Numbered from the stretch's first letter, positions 1-5,810 are shown. The stretch: 8,477 nucleotides of DNA from Nitrososphaerales archaeon TH5893 (GCA_014523685.1 JAATVT010000032.1:1-8477), one strand, 5' to 3'. Translations and numbers: made by a program. The notes: generated from the sequence alone by a model not told the origin.

Positions 1-1
1 A

Positions 2-130
2 TGGTTTTTAGACTCAATTGGTTGGAAAGAGATATTTTTAATATTTTCCTTATTACTGTTGTTTTTTACCGTGTCTTCAGATATCGAGGCAAGGCAGGAA
101 AACCTAACTCGGATACTGCTAGCGACATAG
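2..130 (+). CDS. Possible 3' end of a membrane protein gene cut by the window edge
   Basis: An open frame enters from the left edge and ends at TAG 128-130, giving 42 residues. They contain a hydrophobic stretch (FLIFSLLLLFFTV, about residues 12-24) followed by a polar tail (SSDIEARQENLTRILLAT). This fits the last transmembrane helix and short tail of a membrane protein. A competing frame starts with ATG at position 1 and ends at 150 (49 residues); it has a less clear segment pattern and a Gly/Asn-rich end. The choice rests on segment pattern alone, so the call is weak. No family is recognised. Confidence 0.3.
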   Translation, partial: WFLDSIGWKEIFLIFSLLLLFFTVSSDIEARQENLTRILLAT

Positions 131-181
131 GTAATGGCAATCGGTGGTAAGGAGAGGGGGAGCATTAGTAAACTTACTCCA

Positions 182-208
182 TTAACTAAGTTAAGTATGA
201 GTTAAGTA
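182..208. promoter_or_regulatory. Clustered short repeats upstream of the C2H2 gene
   Basis: An inverted repeat TTAAC-TAA-GTTAA (182-194) overlaps the first of two direct copies of AGTTAAGTA (189-197 and 200-208), which are 11 bp apart, about one helical turn. The cluster ends 33 bp before the first ATG of the C2H2 gene. Same-face spacing is typical of protein-binding sites, so an operator is possible, but AT-rich words recur by chance. Confidence 0.3.
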
Positions 209-241
209 ATCAAATTTTCTCTTGTAACCAGAATTGAAATA

Positions 242-427
242 ATGAATCTAATATTTTTTAAGAGAAACAAAATGGAAAAGGAGGGTAATAAGCATGATAA
301 CGGGGGTAAATCTGTCAAATGCAAATATTGCAAAATGGGTTTTGAAAATAAAGAGAGATTAAAGGTACACTCCAGAATAGCGCATTCTGGAAGAGGAGAA
401 AGAAAAAAGAATGATTATGGACACTAA
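242..427 (+). CDS. Single C2H2 zinc-finger microprotein
   Basis: A 61-residue basic protein with one classical C2H2 finger: Cys27-x2-Cys30-x12-His43-x4-His48, with Phe34 and Leu40 at the usual hydrophobic core positions. The finger (CKYCKMGFENKERLKVH) is followed by a Lys/Arg/Gly-rich tail. Small one-finger C2H2 proteins are common in thaumarchaea, and the basic flanks suggest binding to DNA or RNA; the target is unknown. Start choice is uncertain: ATG 242 is kept, but ATG 272 (residue 11) would also retain the whole finger. The gene stands alone, convergent with the zinc-ribbon gene at 487-687, with a T-tract after its stop and a repeat cluster ahead of it. Confidence 0.75.
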   Translation: MNLIFFKRNKMEKEGNKHDNGGKSVKCKYCKMGFENKERLKVHSRIAHSGRGERKKNDYGH

Positions 428-476
428 CCCATTTCTACCATTATACGCTATGAGTTTCTAATTGTGGTAATCTAGA

Positions 477-483
477 TTTTTTT
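477..483 (+). terminator. T-tract terminator after the C2H2 gene
   Basis: A run of seven T on the + strand lies about 50 nt after the C2H2 stop codon. Archaeal RNA polymerase terminates at such T-runs without needing a strong hairpin. It lies in the short gap between two convergent genes, where + strand transcription should end. Confidence 0.45.
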
Positions 484-486
484 GAA

Positions 487-687
487 TTAGTCCAACTTAG
501 ATAATTTAGGTAATTTAGGTACATTGCGTGGCTTTGTCCTCAAATTGCTTCTGCAACAAGGACAATTTTTACCGTTCCATTTTATAAAAACTTCACATAC
601 TTGACATCGTTTATTGCCCTCAGCATAATAGCTTCCCCTTAAGCTTTTGGTAGATTTGAATTTTTCACAAACATTTTTGCATGTCAA
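487..687 (-). CDS. Thaumarchaeal zinc-ribbon microprotein
   Basis: A 66-residue protein with seven cysteines: C3-x3-C7 near the N terminus, then Cys28-x2-Cys31 (KRCQVCEVFIKWNG) paired with Cys42-x2-Cys45 (CPCC), followed by LRTKPRN. This pattern matches, from memory, a widespread family of small zinc-ribbon proteins in Nitrososphaerota; the function is unknown but a nucleic-acid or protein interaction role is plausible. The only in-frame start is TTG at 687, since a stop lies three codons upstream; the ATG at 682 is out of frame. The C terminus repeats PKL-PKL-SKL, encoded by a tandem 9-bp DNA repeat (502-519). No clear Shine-Dalgarno is seen. Confidence 0.78.
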   Translation of the reverse strand: MTCKNVCEKFKSTKSLRGSYYAEGNKRCQVCEVFIKWNGKNCPCCRSNLRTKPRNVPKLPKLSKLD

Positions 688-775
688 TGGGTATTACCAG
701 ATAATGTACCTATCACCCGAGTTTGGCAAATTGTTATTTAAGTGATGGATAACCTAGTTAATTGACATGGTTAGT

Positions 776-786
776 CTATACTTATT
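776..786 (+). promoter_or_regulatory. TATA-like box for the zinc-ribbon gene at 811
   Basis: CTATACTTATT on the + strand is centred about 30 nt before TTG 811, the spacing expected for an archaeal promoter that yields a leaderless or nearly leaderless mRNA. The match to a consensus box is only moderate. Confidence 0.35.
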
Positions 787-810
787 AAAGACAATATTGA
801 TGTTTCATCG

Positions 811-1095
811 TTGTTTACTAAGAAAAAAAGTATCAATAACAATCTCTCCATAGCTAAAAATAAAGAAGTTATATACCTTATGGAGAACGATTTGAGTGGT
901 CATAAGGATCGCAATAATAGAACATTATTAATTGGTCAAAGTAATGAGGTCACTAAGCAAAAGAAATTCATGATATGTGAATTGTGTTTATGGTGTGCAT
1001 CATCATATTTTCACTCTTATAGAACCAATGTGGCTATAAAATGTCCAAACTGTAAAAATGGTACGATTGAATTGCTACCAATTTGCGATAACTAG
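811..1095 (+). CDS. Zinc-ribbon protein, CELC/CPNC type
   Basis: Up to 94 residues. The C-terminal part carries Cys56-x2-Cys59 (plus Cys62: CELCLWC) and Cys78-x2-Cys81 (KCPNC), a two-knuckle zinc ribbon with the aromatic LWCASSYF segment between. It ends with the LLPICDN tail. From memory, similar CxxC-xWCA / KCPxC proteins occur widely in Nitrososphaerota, with no assigned function. The N-terminal part is Lys/Asn-rich and probably disordered. Start choice: TTG 811 suits a TATA-like box about 30 nt upstream; ATG 880 gives a 71-residue protein with the whole ribbon but has a TATA-like word only about 5 nt ahead, which would not work for it. A hairpin covers the stop codon. Confidence 0.7.
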   Translation: MFTKKKSINNNLSIAKNKEVIYLMENDLSGHKDRNNRTLLIGQSNEVTKQKKFMICELCLWCASSYFHSYRTNVAIKCPNCKNGTIELLPICDN

Positions 1096-1116
1096 ATGGG
1101 CTTCCCCGCCCAATCT
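1094..1116 (+). terminator. GC-rich hairpin at the stop codon of the zinc-ribbon gene
   Basis: AGATGGGC (1094-1101) pairs with GCCCAATCT (1108-1116) with one bulged base and a six-base loop (TTCCCC). It begins inside the TAG stop codon. The GC-rich stem stands out in AT-rich DNA. It has no T-run after it, so it may be a 3' end stabiliser instead of an intrinsic terminator. Confidence 0.4.
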
Positions 1117-1141
1117 ATATCATATAAAGATCTAATCTAAC

Positions 1142-1150
1142 TATTATATA
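1142..1150 (+). promoter_or_regulatory. TATA box for the small gene at 1184
   Basis: TATTATATA is a good archaeal TATA box. Transcription should begin about 25 nt downstream, near 1171, just ahead of an AGGTG Shine-Dalgarno-like word (1172-1176) and TTG 1184. The ordered TATA, SD and start codon is the main support for the downstream gene. Confidence 0.45.
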
Positions 1151-1183
1151 GCTTTGTGATTCATAGATAACAGGTGTTCCGTA

Positions 1184-1354
1184 TTGAGTAATACAAATAG
1201 TTCTGAAGACAATATAGAATCACCTTCAACATATGCAAGTAAGGCCTATAAAGAATATAGAAAGAAAGAAAAGTCTAAGAATACCTCGTCCCGAAATCGA
1301 CACAACGCTGTCGAAGGCAGAGAGCTTGAAGAAGGACAAACCTTTCAGTATTAA
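1184..1354 (+). CDS. Small highly charged hypothetical protein
   Basis: A 56-residue ORF from TTG 1184 to TAA 1352-1354. The product is hydrophilic, rich in Ser, Asn, Lys, Glu and Arg, with no cysteine and no membrane segment; a basic middle (KAYKEYRKKEKSKNTSSRNR) is followed by an acidic end (EGRELEEGQTFQY). Support: AGGTG seven bases before the start, a good TATA box at 1142-1150, and a hairpin right after the stop. No ATG lies in frame. The frame has no recognised family, and composition alone cannot prove it is translated. It is convergent with the methyltransferase gene. Confidence 0.42.
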   Translation: MSNTNSSEDNIESPSTYASKAYKEYRKKEKSKNTSSRNRHNAVEGRELEEGQTFQY

Positions 1355-1355
1355 T

Positions 1356-1372
1356 TGTCGATGTACATGACA
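1356..1372. terminator. Hairpin between convergent genes
   Basis: TGTC-G-ATGTACAT-GACA is a 16-bp palindrome interrupted by a single G, starting two bases after the small gene's stop codon. In RNA it could form a short stem. Its place between two convergent genes fits a 3' end signal, though a protein-binding site is equally possible. Confidence 0.3.
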
Positions 1373-1405
1373 CAATATTTGGAACAATGAAGTGTGCGTC
1401 AGGTT

Positions 1406-1412
1406 AAAAAAA
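1406..1412 (-). terminator. T-tract terminator of the msr-methyltransferase operon
   Basis: Seven A on the + strand read as TTTTTTT on the minus strand, about 11 nt after the methyltransferase stop codon. This is the usual position and form of an archaeal terminator and would end the msrB-msrA-methyltransferase transcript. Confidence 0.55.
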
Positions 1413-1423
1413 GAGTAAGCCCT

Positions 1424-2533
1424 CTATATTTTCTCACATTTTATCAAGACATAATCAATAACAGCCTTTTGTGATAAGTTCTTCATTTTCAATGCTGATC
1501 TATAAATGATATTTTCAACAATCTCAAATGACATGACCTGGACATAAGAGGAAAGGTTATCCTTGATTGTTTTTTTTAGCAACTTCCTATTTTGAATATA
1601 ATAATTAGCCAATGGTTCGTATACATAATGGCCGATATGCTGGATATCCTCAATTTTAATACCTTCAGATTTAAGGGATGACTCAATACTATCTAGAGTA
1701 TAATGCTCCGATGCCCAGCTAAAATAAAGAATTCCCAGTTTTCTAAATTGATGTATGAATGAACTCCAGTTAATTTTGCCATCGGTAGGACCAATCATTA
1801 CTGGCATTGCAATTATAAGCAATCCTCCTGGCTTCAGTATTCTTGCAGATTCTTTGAAAAAATGCTGTAGTGGCTTGAAATGCTGTGCAGATTCTAATGC
1901 CACTACTCTATCAACACATTCATCTGCAAAAGGCAATGTTGTGGCTGTAGCATTTACTAATGATATAATGTTACCACACATTACAGAAGTTACTGGTTGT
2001 CTTGTGGCATCTGCTGTGCTTGCATTACCGTTATTAATGTTAGCATTAATGATATTAAACCCTGTTGTAGTTGCAATAGGAGGTACCAATGCCTTTGCTG
2101 CAGTAGATAATTGTTGAGAATTTATATTGACACAGACAATATCAAGAAAATCGTAGGTTGATTTCCACTGTGCTGCAGGAGCAGAAAACCCACTTCCAGT
2201 ATCTATTATTCTGTGAGATAACTGGAAGTCACCAAATTTTCCAATCAGCGCAGACAATTCTTCCTGTGCCTGCATAGGTGCCTGCATAGGATTCATGTGC
2301 TCTGTTTTCTTGTTATGACCCCAGTATCCAAAGTTGAGCATGTTACCATTTCCGCCTGTTGCAATTTGGATATAAGGTGTTATGGAATTGTAAAGATTAA
2401 TTGTGTCAAGTTCATTATGTCTAATAATCCATAGTAGAAACTTTAATGTGTTTAACAAGAAGGCCACTTTCGGCATTAATAATTGGCTACAATATAATAT
2501 AAGCAATTCTCCAGTTGATTGTGCATGATTCAC
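1424..2533 (-). CDS. Class I SAM-dependent methyltransferase
   Basis: A 369-residue protein with the class I methyltransferase fold. Visible are a leading NFGYW motif (residues 67-71), as in small-molecule methyltransferases of the tocopherol, sarcosine and EryG type; the SAM-binding motif I IIDTGSGFSAPA (109-120); the second strand DIVCVNINSQQL (131-142); the LPFADECVDRVVALESAQHF stretch (200-219, motif II region); and ESARILKPGGLLIIAMP (228-244). About 40 Asn/Ala/Thr-rich residues (150-192) separate motif I from motif II and look like an insertion. Residues 20-37 are hydrophobic and may contact the membrane. The start is GTG 2533, 18 nt after msrA stops; ATG 2476 is possible but shorter. 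No SD is seen, consistent with read-through from msrA. The substrate cannot be assigned. Confidence 0.8.
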   Translation of the reverse strand: MNHAQSTGELLILYCSQLLMPKVAFLLNTLKFLLWIIRHNELDTINLYNSITPYIQIATGGNGNMLNFGYWGHNKKTEHMNPMQAPMQAQEELSALIGKFGDFQLSHRIIDTGSGFSAPAAQWKSTYDFLDIVCVNINSQQLSTAAKALVPPIATTTGFNIINANINNGNASTADATRQPVTSVMCGNIISLVNATATTLPFADECVDRVVALESAQHFKPLQHFFKESARILKPGGLLIIAMPVMIGPTDGKINWSSFIHQFRKLGILYFSWASEHYTLDSIESSLKSEGIKIEDIQHIGHYVYEPLANYYIQNRKLLKKTIKDNLSSYVQVMSFEIVENIIYRSALKMKNLSQKAVIDYVLIKCEKI

Positions 2534-2551
2534 AATAATTTCAAGCAGGAG

Positions 2552-3106
2552 CTATCTGATATATTCTTCCTTTACATTATTTCCATATTTCTGAACCAGT
2601 TTGTTCACTTTAGGATCAATAATAAAATTGCAATATGGAGCATTTTGATTGTTTTCATAGTAATTTTTGTGATAATCCTCTGCAACATAAAAATTTCTAA
2701 AGGGGGTAATTTCTGTCACAATGGGATCTTTGTAAACACCTTCTTTTTCAAGCTCCTTTTTTGATCTCTCAGCAATCTCTTTTTGTTTTTGGTTATGATA
2801 AAATATTGCAGATCGGTATTGTGTGCCAACATCGTTGCCTTGTCTATTAAGAGTAGTTGGGTCGTGTGTATGCCAGAAAATATCAAGTATTTTTTCAAAA
2901 GGCGTAACTTTCGGATCAAATTCGATCTGAATTGATTCTGCATGCCCGGTTTTCCCTGTGCATACTTGATTATACGAAGGATCTTTCACTATTCCTCCTG
3001 AATAGCCAGGTAGAACAGATTTGATACCTTTGAGTCTTTTAAAGATTGCTTCACTGCACCAGAAACATCCGTTGGCGATTGTTGCGATTTCAGTATTATT
3101 ATTCAT
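2552..3106 (-). CDS. msrA: Peptide-methionine (S)-S-oxide reductase MsrA
   Basis: A 184-residue cytoplasmic repair enzyme that reduces the S-epimer of methionine sulfoxide in proteins and free methionine. It has the signature GCFWCSE with catalytic Cys14 and a second Cys17, the GYSGG segment, VCTGKTGHAE, the FDP strand, FWHTHDPTTLNRQGNDVGTQYRS, the AEDYHKNYY motif and the C-terminal YCNFIIDPKV with a further Cys that could resolve the disulfide. Length is typical. Start: ATG 3106 gives the canonical beginning just before the GCFWC strand; the frame stays open upstream to 3169 but that extension reads the msrB end in another frame. ATG overlaps the msrB TGA (ATGA), which indicates translational coupling. 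Confidence 0.97.
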   Translation of the reverse strand: MNNNTEIATIANGCFWCSEAIFKRLKGIKSVLPGYSGGIVKDPSYNQVCTGKTGHAESIQIEFDPKVTPFEKILDIFWHTHDPTTLNRQGNDVGTQYRSAIFYHNQKQKEIAERSKKELEKEGVYKDPIVTEITPFRNFYVAEDYHKNYYENNQNAPYCNFIIDPKVNKLVQKYGNNVKEEYIR

Positions 3107-3489
3107 GAATTTTTTTTTGGCAACTCCTTTCCCTTCGGGATAAAACGTATAGATAATGAATTGACACATTCCCGAGTGTTTTTATCTGTCAAATGTTCTC
3201 CGAGAAATTCATGTCCTAGATGCGCACCACAATTTTCACATTGTATTTCTGTTCTTATTCCATCAGGATCAGGTATACGCTTTATTGCATTTTGGAAGCT
3301 TTCATCAAAGCTTGGCCATCCACATCCCGCATCAAACTTGCTTTTGGATGAAAATAGAGACGCATTGCATCTTCGACAGATAAACGTCCCATCTTCATAA
3401 AAATTGTCATACTTACCACTGAAAGGAGCTTCCGTTGCTTTATCTACAATAATTCTCTCTTCTTCTGGGGTTAACTTATTGTAACTCAT
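3103..3489 (-). CDS. msrB: Peptide-methionine (R)-S-oxide reductase MsrB
   Basis: A 128-residue partner of MsrA that reduces the R-epimer of methionine sulfoxide. The structural zinc is held by Cys38/Cys41 (CRRC) and Cys84/Cys87 (CENC). GCGWPSF contains the likely resolving Cys56, and RECVNSLSIRF contains the catalytic Cys108, so the enzyme appears complete. Length is normal for a single-domain MsrB. The ATG at 3489 is preceded by GAGGAAG nine nt upstream, an unusually clear SD for this window, and a TATA box. It is first gene of the cluster. The last codons run through nine A (3110-3118) before TGA, and the msrA ATG overlaps that stop. Confidence 0.97.
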   Translation of the reverse strand: MSYNKLTPEEERIIVDKATEAPFSGKYDNFYEDGTFICRRCNASLFSSKSKFDAGCGWPSFDESFQNAIKRIPDPDGIRTEIQCENCGAHLGHEFLGEHLTDKNTRECVNSLSIRFIPKGKELPKKNS

Positions 3490-3498
3490 ACTTTATAA

Positions 3499-3535
3499 CT
3501 TCCTCAGTAGAAGATTTTGAATTTCAAGCATATAA
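3499..3535 (-). promoter_or_regulatory. Promoter and Shine-Dalgarno of the msrB-msrA operon
   Basis: On the minus strand TTATATG (3529-3535) is a TATA box. Transcription should begin near 3506, just ahead of GAGGAAG (3499-3505), which lies nine nt before ATG 3489. This short SD-bearing leader contrasts with the leaderless layout suspected for neighbouring genes. Confidence 0.5.
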
Positions 3536-3632
3536 GATTATATAATTTTTTGAAGTGAAGCTAATATCTTCCTTGTGCATTTCAACATCAATAGCTTAGA
3601 AGTGTTTTTATTTTCTAAAAACCATTATAGAA

Positions 3633-3707
3633 TGTTGGTGTAGGTCATTAGCACTAGTATTGCTGCTATTGCTAGGATTCATTGATTCATGTCAGCCTAC
3701 ACCAACA
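3633..3707. repeat. 12-bp perfect inverted repeat flanking 51 bp
   Basis: TGTTGGTGTAGG (3633-3644) and CCTACACCAACA (3696-3707) are exact reverse complements. The 51-bp interior has no ORF but contains TTGCTGCTATTGCTAG-like repetition. A 12-bp exact match at this spacing is unlikely by chance. It could be a small mobile-element remnant, a structured RNA or the ends of a binding site. No clear target duplication is seen. The rest of 3541-3863 holds nothing I can name apart from a weak GTTTTT/AAAAAC stem at 3604-3622. Confidence 0.5.
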
Positions 3708-3863
3708 AATCATTAAATATATTGTAGTCTCTGTCAATAATAATATCTAGATGTCTGCTTCTTTCCCTGTCGACTTGTAATTGATGCATTGCGGGATCAT
3801 TTGTTGCATTTCTCCATACTTGATCTCAATAGGTGCTCCCACACTTTCACCCCCGGGGTGTCT

Positions 3864-4092
3864 CTATACTATGTCAAGTAGGGTAGGGGGTTGATTCTCG
3901 TTTTTTGCCATCCAGATGACAGCTTTGATTCGAAATACGTTGGCAGCTATTTGTACAGTGAATTCTACTGTTGCTAGGTGAGTGAGTCTTGCATTATCAT
4001 CAAGACAGTATCAAAGGCGGCAAGTATACTGTTAGAATTGAGAAGAATTCTAGTAGTCTTTTCTTAGTAATAACTATAGTTAAGTTAAGCAT
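3864..4092 (-). pseudogene. Probable frameshifted gene relic
   Basis: On the minus strand 48 codons (4010 to TAG 3864) read like protein: an amphipathic stretch LATVEFTVQIAANVFRIKAV then IWMAKNENQPPTLLDIV. No ATG, GTG or TTG precedes residue 34 in that frame. Just upstream another frame (4063 to about 4001) also looks coding (KTTRILLNSNSILAAFDTVL), and joining the two needs one frameshift near GATGATAATG at about 3990-4003. A third frame offers an ATG at 4092. This fits a decayed gene, and the local DNA is more GC-rich than its surroundings. I do not recognise the family. Chance cannot be excluded. Confidence 0.33.
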
Positions 4093-4137
4093 AATGCCTA
4101 AGTATTAACGGTTGAGAATGTCTCATACAAGAAAATC

Positions 4138-4248
4138 TTGGCAACAACTATCTCAATTATTTGTCCAATCTGTGGTAGAGTTCAGACAGCAATTACAGGT
4201 CTCGAATCCAACAAAAAGGTTTGTATTGACTGTAATATGGATATTTAA
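4138..4248 (+). CDS. Tiny zinc-ribbon protein or remnant
   Basis: A 36-residue ORF with Cys-x2-Cys (CPICG) and, 16 residues later, Cys-x2-Cys (CIDC): a complete zinc ribbon, ending NMDI. The pattern CPICGRVQTAITGLESNKKV resembles the short zinc ribbons of other thaumarchaeal microproteins. The only usable start is TTG 4138; the frame is open a little further upstream to a stop at 4095-4097, with no other start codon. No SD or strong TATA box was found, so it may be a degraded 3' piece of a longer gene. An overlapping ATG frame in the same stretch (4118 onwards) lacks any family feature and is judged a shadow. Confidence 0.45.
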   Translation: MATTISIICPICGRVQTAITGLESNKKVCIDCNMDI

Positions 4249-4289
4249 AAATTTCCTCAAAAGCTCGAATCAACATACAAAAGTCCTAG

Positions 4290-4305
4290 ATATATGATCA
4301 TATAT
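4290..4305. other. 16-bp perfect palindrome with adjacent 7-bp tandem repeat
   Basis: ATATATGATCATATAT (4290-4305) is a perfect palindrome, overlapped at its last base by two tandem copies of TTGGAAT (4305-4318). It lies in non-coding DNA 41 bp after the tiny zinc-ribbon ORF. It could be a dimeric regulator site or a hairpin. AT-rich palindromes arise more easily in this base composition. Confidence 0.45.
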
Positions 4306-4474
4306 TGGAATTTGGAATCTTACACACTTACATACCTATCACAATTTTCTGGCTCTGACATCGCCATTTACAACCAATATAACTTGAAATGGATTGTTTA
4401 GTTACCCAATTGAATATGTATTAAGTATAGCAAATAGACCTCATAACTGAAAAGACTTCCCTTTTGATACATAT

Positions 4475-4576
4475 TTGTTAGGCGGTTTTGGGGGGGTCGA
4501 AATTGAGAGAAAGAAAGACTCTAATTATTTAATGAAAAACATGATGTATGAGGATGATATGGGGTTGGTCTTTTAG
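4475..4576 (+). CDS. Doubtful small hydrophilic ORF
   Basis: A frame open from 4451 to TAG 4574-4576, with TTG 4475 the only early start, giving 33 residues (LLGGFGGVEIERKKDSNYLM, then an acidic Met-rich end). The composition is protein-like and the Gly run is encoded across a G7 tract (4490-4496), which is prone to indels. No promoter, SD or family supports it. It may be a relic of a longer gene. The remainder of 4249-4585 holds only the palindrome at 4290. Confidence 0.2.
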   Translation: MLGGFGGVEIERKKDSNYLMKNMMYEDDMGLVF

Positions 4577-4585
4577 TTTTATCCT

Positions 4586-5806
4586 TCATAAAGCGGTTAT
4601 ACTGAGCAGGGAATAGACTTGACCTATGTCAAGTTTATCTAGATTTAGTATTGTAGCCAATGCAAGCTTTGTTACTGAAGTCAAATATCCTATGTCAAGA
4701 GTATCTGGGGTATCTGATACACTATGATAGTTAGGATTCAGCTCCGATCCTCCGTCATGAAGACCTATTACGGTTTTACCTATGGCCTCAAATGGAATCA
4801 GGTCTGTTTTCCCAAGTGTACGCAATGAAGCTTCTAAGTTTGTATATTCTGAGTCAATCTGCGAAATGAACTGCCCGGCGTTCTTTGAATATACGTCATT
4901 TGTTGTAATCTTATTTCCTAGATCATACTCAACAATTACTTTACCTAGTCCGAGAGAAGGATAGCCTACCATATCTAGGTTCAATACTAAGTCTAACTTT
5001 GTACTGTTGGTCTGTTGATGTTTTACATAGGCTACCGATCCCCACTGACCTTGTTCTTCGCCAGAAAATAAGACAAATTGTATATTATTCTTCAAATCAA
5101 CTTTAGAAAGGACCCTTGCTAGTTCTAGAACTGCAGCTACCCCACTAGCGTTATCATCAGCCCCTGGAGCTCTTGCATTGCTCTGATTAATATCTCCCAT
5201 CCGGCTATCGTAATGAGCAGAAATTAGAATATGATGATGATTCTTGTCGTCTACTGATGTTGAACCTTGATCACAAATAATATTCTTCAAACCATAACTT
5301 TTTCCCTGATCTGGTTGAGTAAAATTGTGAAAGTAGACTCTACCGTTACATACACTTTGAAGCTCATTTCTAAGCCAATATGCGACATCTTCAACATAAT
5401 CAGATTTAGTGTGGCGAGTCTGAAATGAGGACAGATTGTCTATCCAATTTTTTAATCTGGTAGAATTGACTTGGTCTACGATCGAATGTACTAAACCAGC
5501 AGTTTCTTTCGATTTTTCCTGCTGTGACTGATCATTTAGACATATGTTAACAGAAAAAAGACACATATTATGACTATTATTGCCATTTCCAGTTGCATAT
5601 GCGATCATTATACTAGTTGTATTTGATAAACTAGCAAAGTTTATGATCATAATCATGAAGTACGAAACCAGATAGATTTGGAGGCGTAAAGTCATCGATA
5701 GTAATGGGTAGCGCAATAATAATATTTTATGCTCATGATAAGTCGGTATAAGGAGCCTGAGTGGATGTATCTGTGACAGTAGGGTTTCGAAATTAGCACA
5801 AATCAT
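4586..5806 (-). CDS. Secreted or membrane-anchored M28-family zinc aminopeptidase
   Basis: A 406-residue metallopeptidase of the M28 family, which removes N-terminal residues from peptides using two zinc ions. All metal and catalytic positions are visible: His198 and Asp200 (SAHYDSR), bridging Asp217 (PGADDNASG), Glu250 general base and Glu251 ligand (SGEEQGQWGS), Asp278 (LNLDMVGY) and His361 (NYHSVSDTPDTLD). Residues 43-60 form a hydrophobic N-terminal segment, so the catalytic part should lie outside the membrane, perhaps digesting extracellular peptides. Start ATG 5806 has a TATA-like word about 33 nt upstream; ATG 5695 (residue 38) would put the start directly before the hydrophobic segment and is a serious alternative. 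Transcribed divergently from the gene at 5961. Confidence 0.93.
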   Translation of the reverse strand: MICANFETLLSQIHPLRLLIPTYHEHKILLLRYPLLSMTLRLQIYLVSYFMIMIINFASLSNTTSIMIAYATGNGNNSHNMCLFSVNICLNDQSQQEKSKETAGLVHSIVDQVNSTRLKNWIDNLSSFQTRHTKSDYVEDVAYWLRNELQSVCNGRVYFHNFTQPDQGKSYGLKNIICDQGSTSVDDKNHHHILISAHYDSRMGDINQSNARAPGADDNASGVAAVLELARVLSKVDLKNNIQFVLFSGEEQGQWGSVAYVKHQQTNSTKLDLVLNLDMVGYPSLGLGKVIVEYDLGNKITTNDVYSKNAGQFISQIDSEYTNLEASLRTLGKTDLIPFEAIGKTVIGLHDGGSELNPNYHSVSDTPDTLDIGYLTSVTKLALATILNLDKLDIGQVYSLLSITAL

Positions 5807-5810
5807 GATT

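Noticed and set aside
1755..2117. A 120-codon + strand open frame with hydrophobic stretches
   Set aside because: It lies wholly antisense to the methyltransferase, whose SAM-binding and motif II regions are clear; it has no signals or family of its own.
2519..2943. Open frames on both strands over the 3' half of msrA
   Set aside because: MsrA family motifs run continuously here in one frame; the others are shadows.
3107..3169. N-terminal extension of MsrA by 21 residues
   Set aside because: These bases encode the end of MsrB in another frame; the canonical MsrA start is ATG 3106. The open frame is noted only for the possible frameshift fusion.
3161..3400. A 79-codon + strand frame
   Set aside because: Antisense to msrB, whose zinc and catalytic cysteines confirm the coding frame.
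3848..3860. GC-rich dyad CACCCC-C-GGGGTG
   Set aside because: Short, isolated and just after the relic gene's stop codon without a T-run; too weak to call a terminator or operator.
4112..4297. A 61-codon + strand frame starting TTG-AGA-ATG
   Set aside because: The overlapping frame has a full CxxC...CxxC ribbon, while this one shows no motif; judged a shadow, though a frameshift between the two is possible.
3490..4585. Possible tRNA, small RNA or CRISPR array in the 1.1-kb gene-poor stretch
   Set aside because: No cloverleaf, no regularly spaced repeats and no recognised RNA family could be found by eye.
4782..4964. A 60-codon + strand frame
   Set aside because: Antisense to the catalytic domain of the M28 peptidase.
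5801..5810. Palindrome AATCATGATT at the peptidase start codon
   Set aside because: Contains CATG over the start codon and is short; expected often in this composition.
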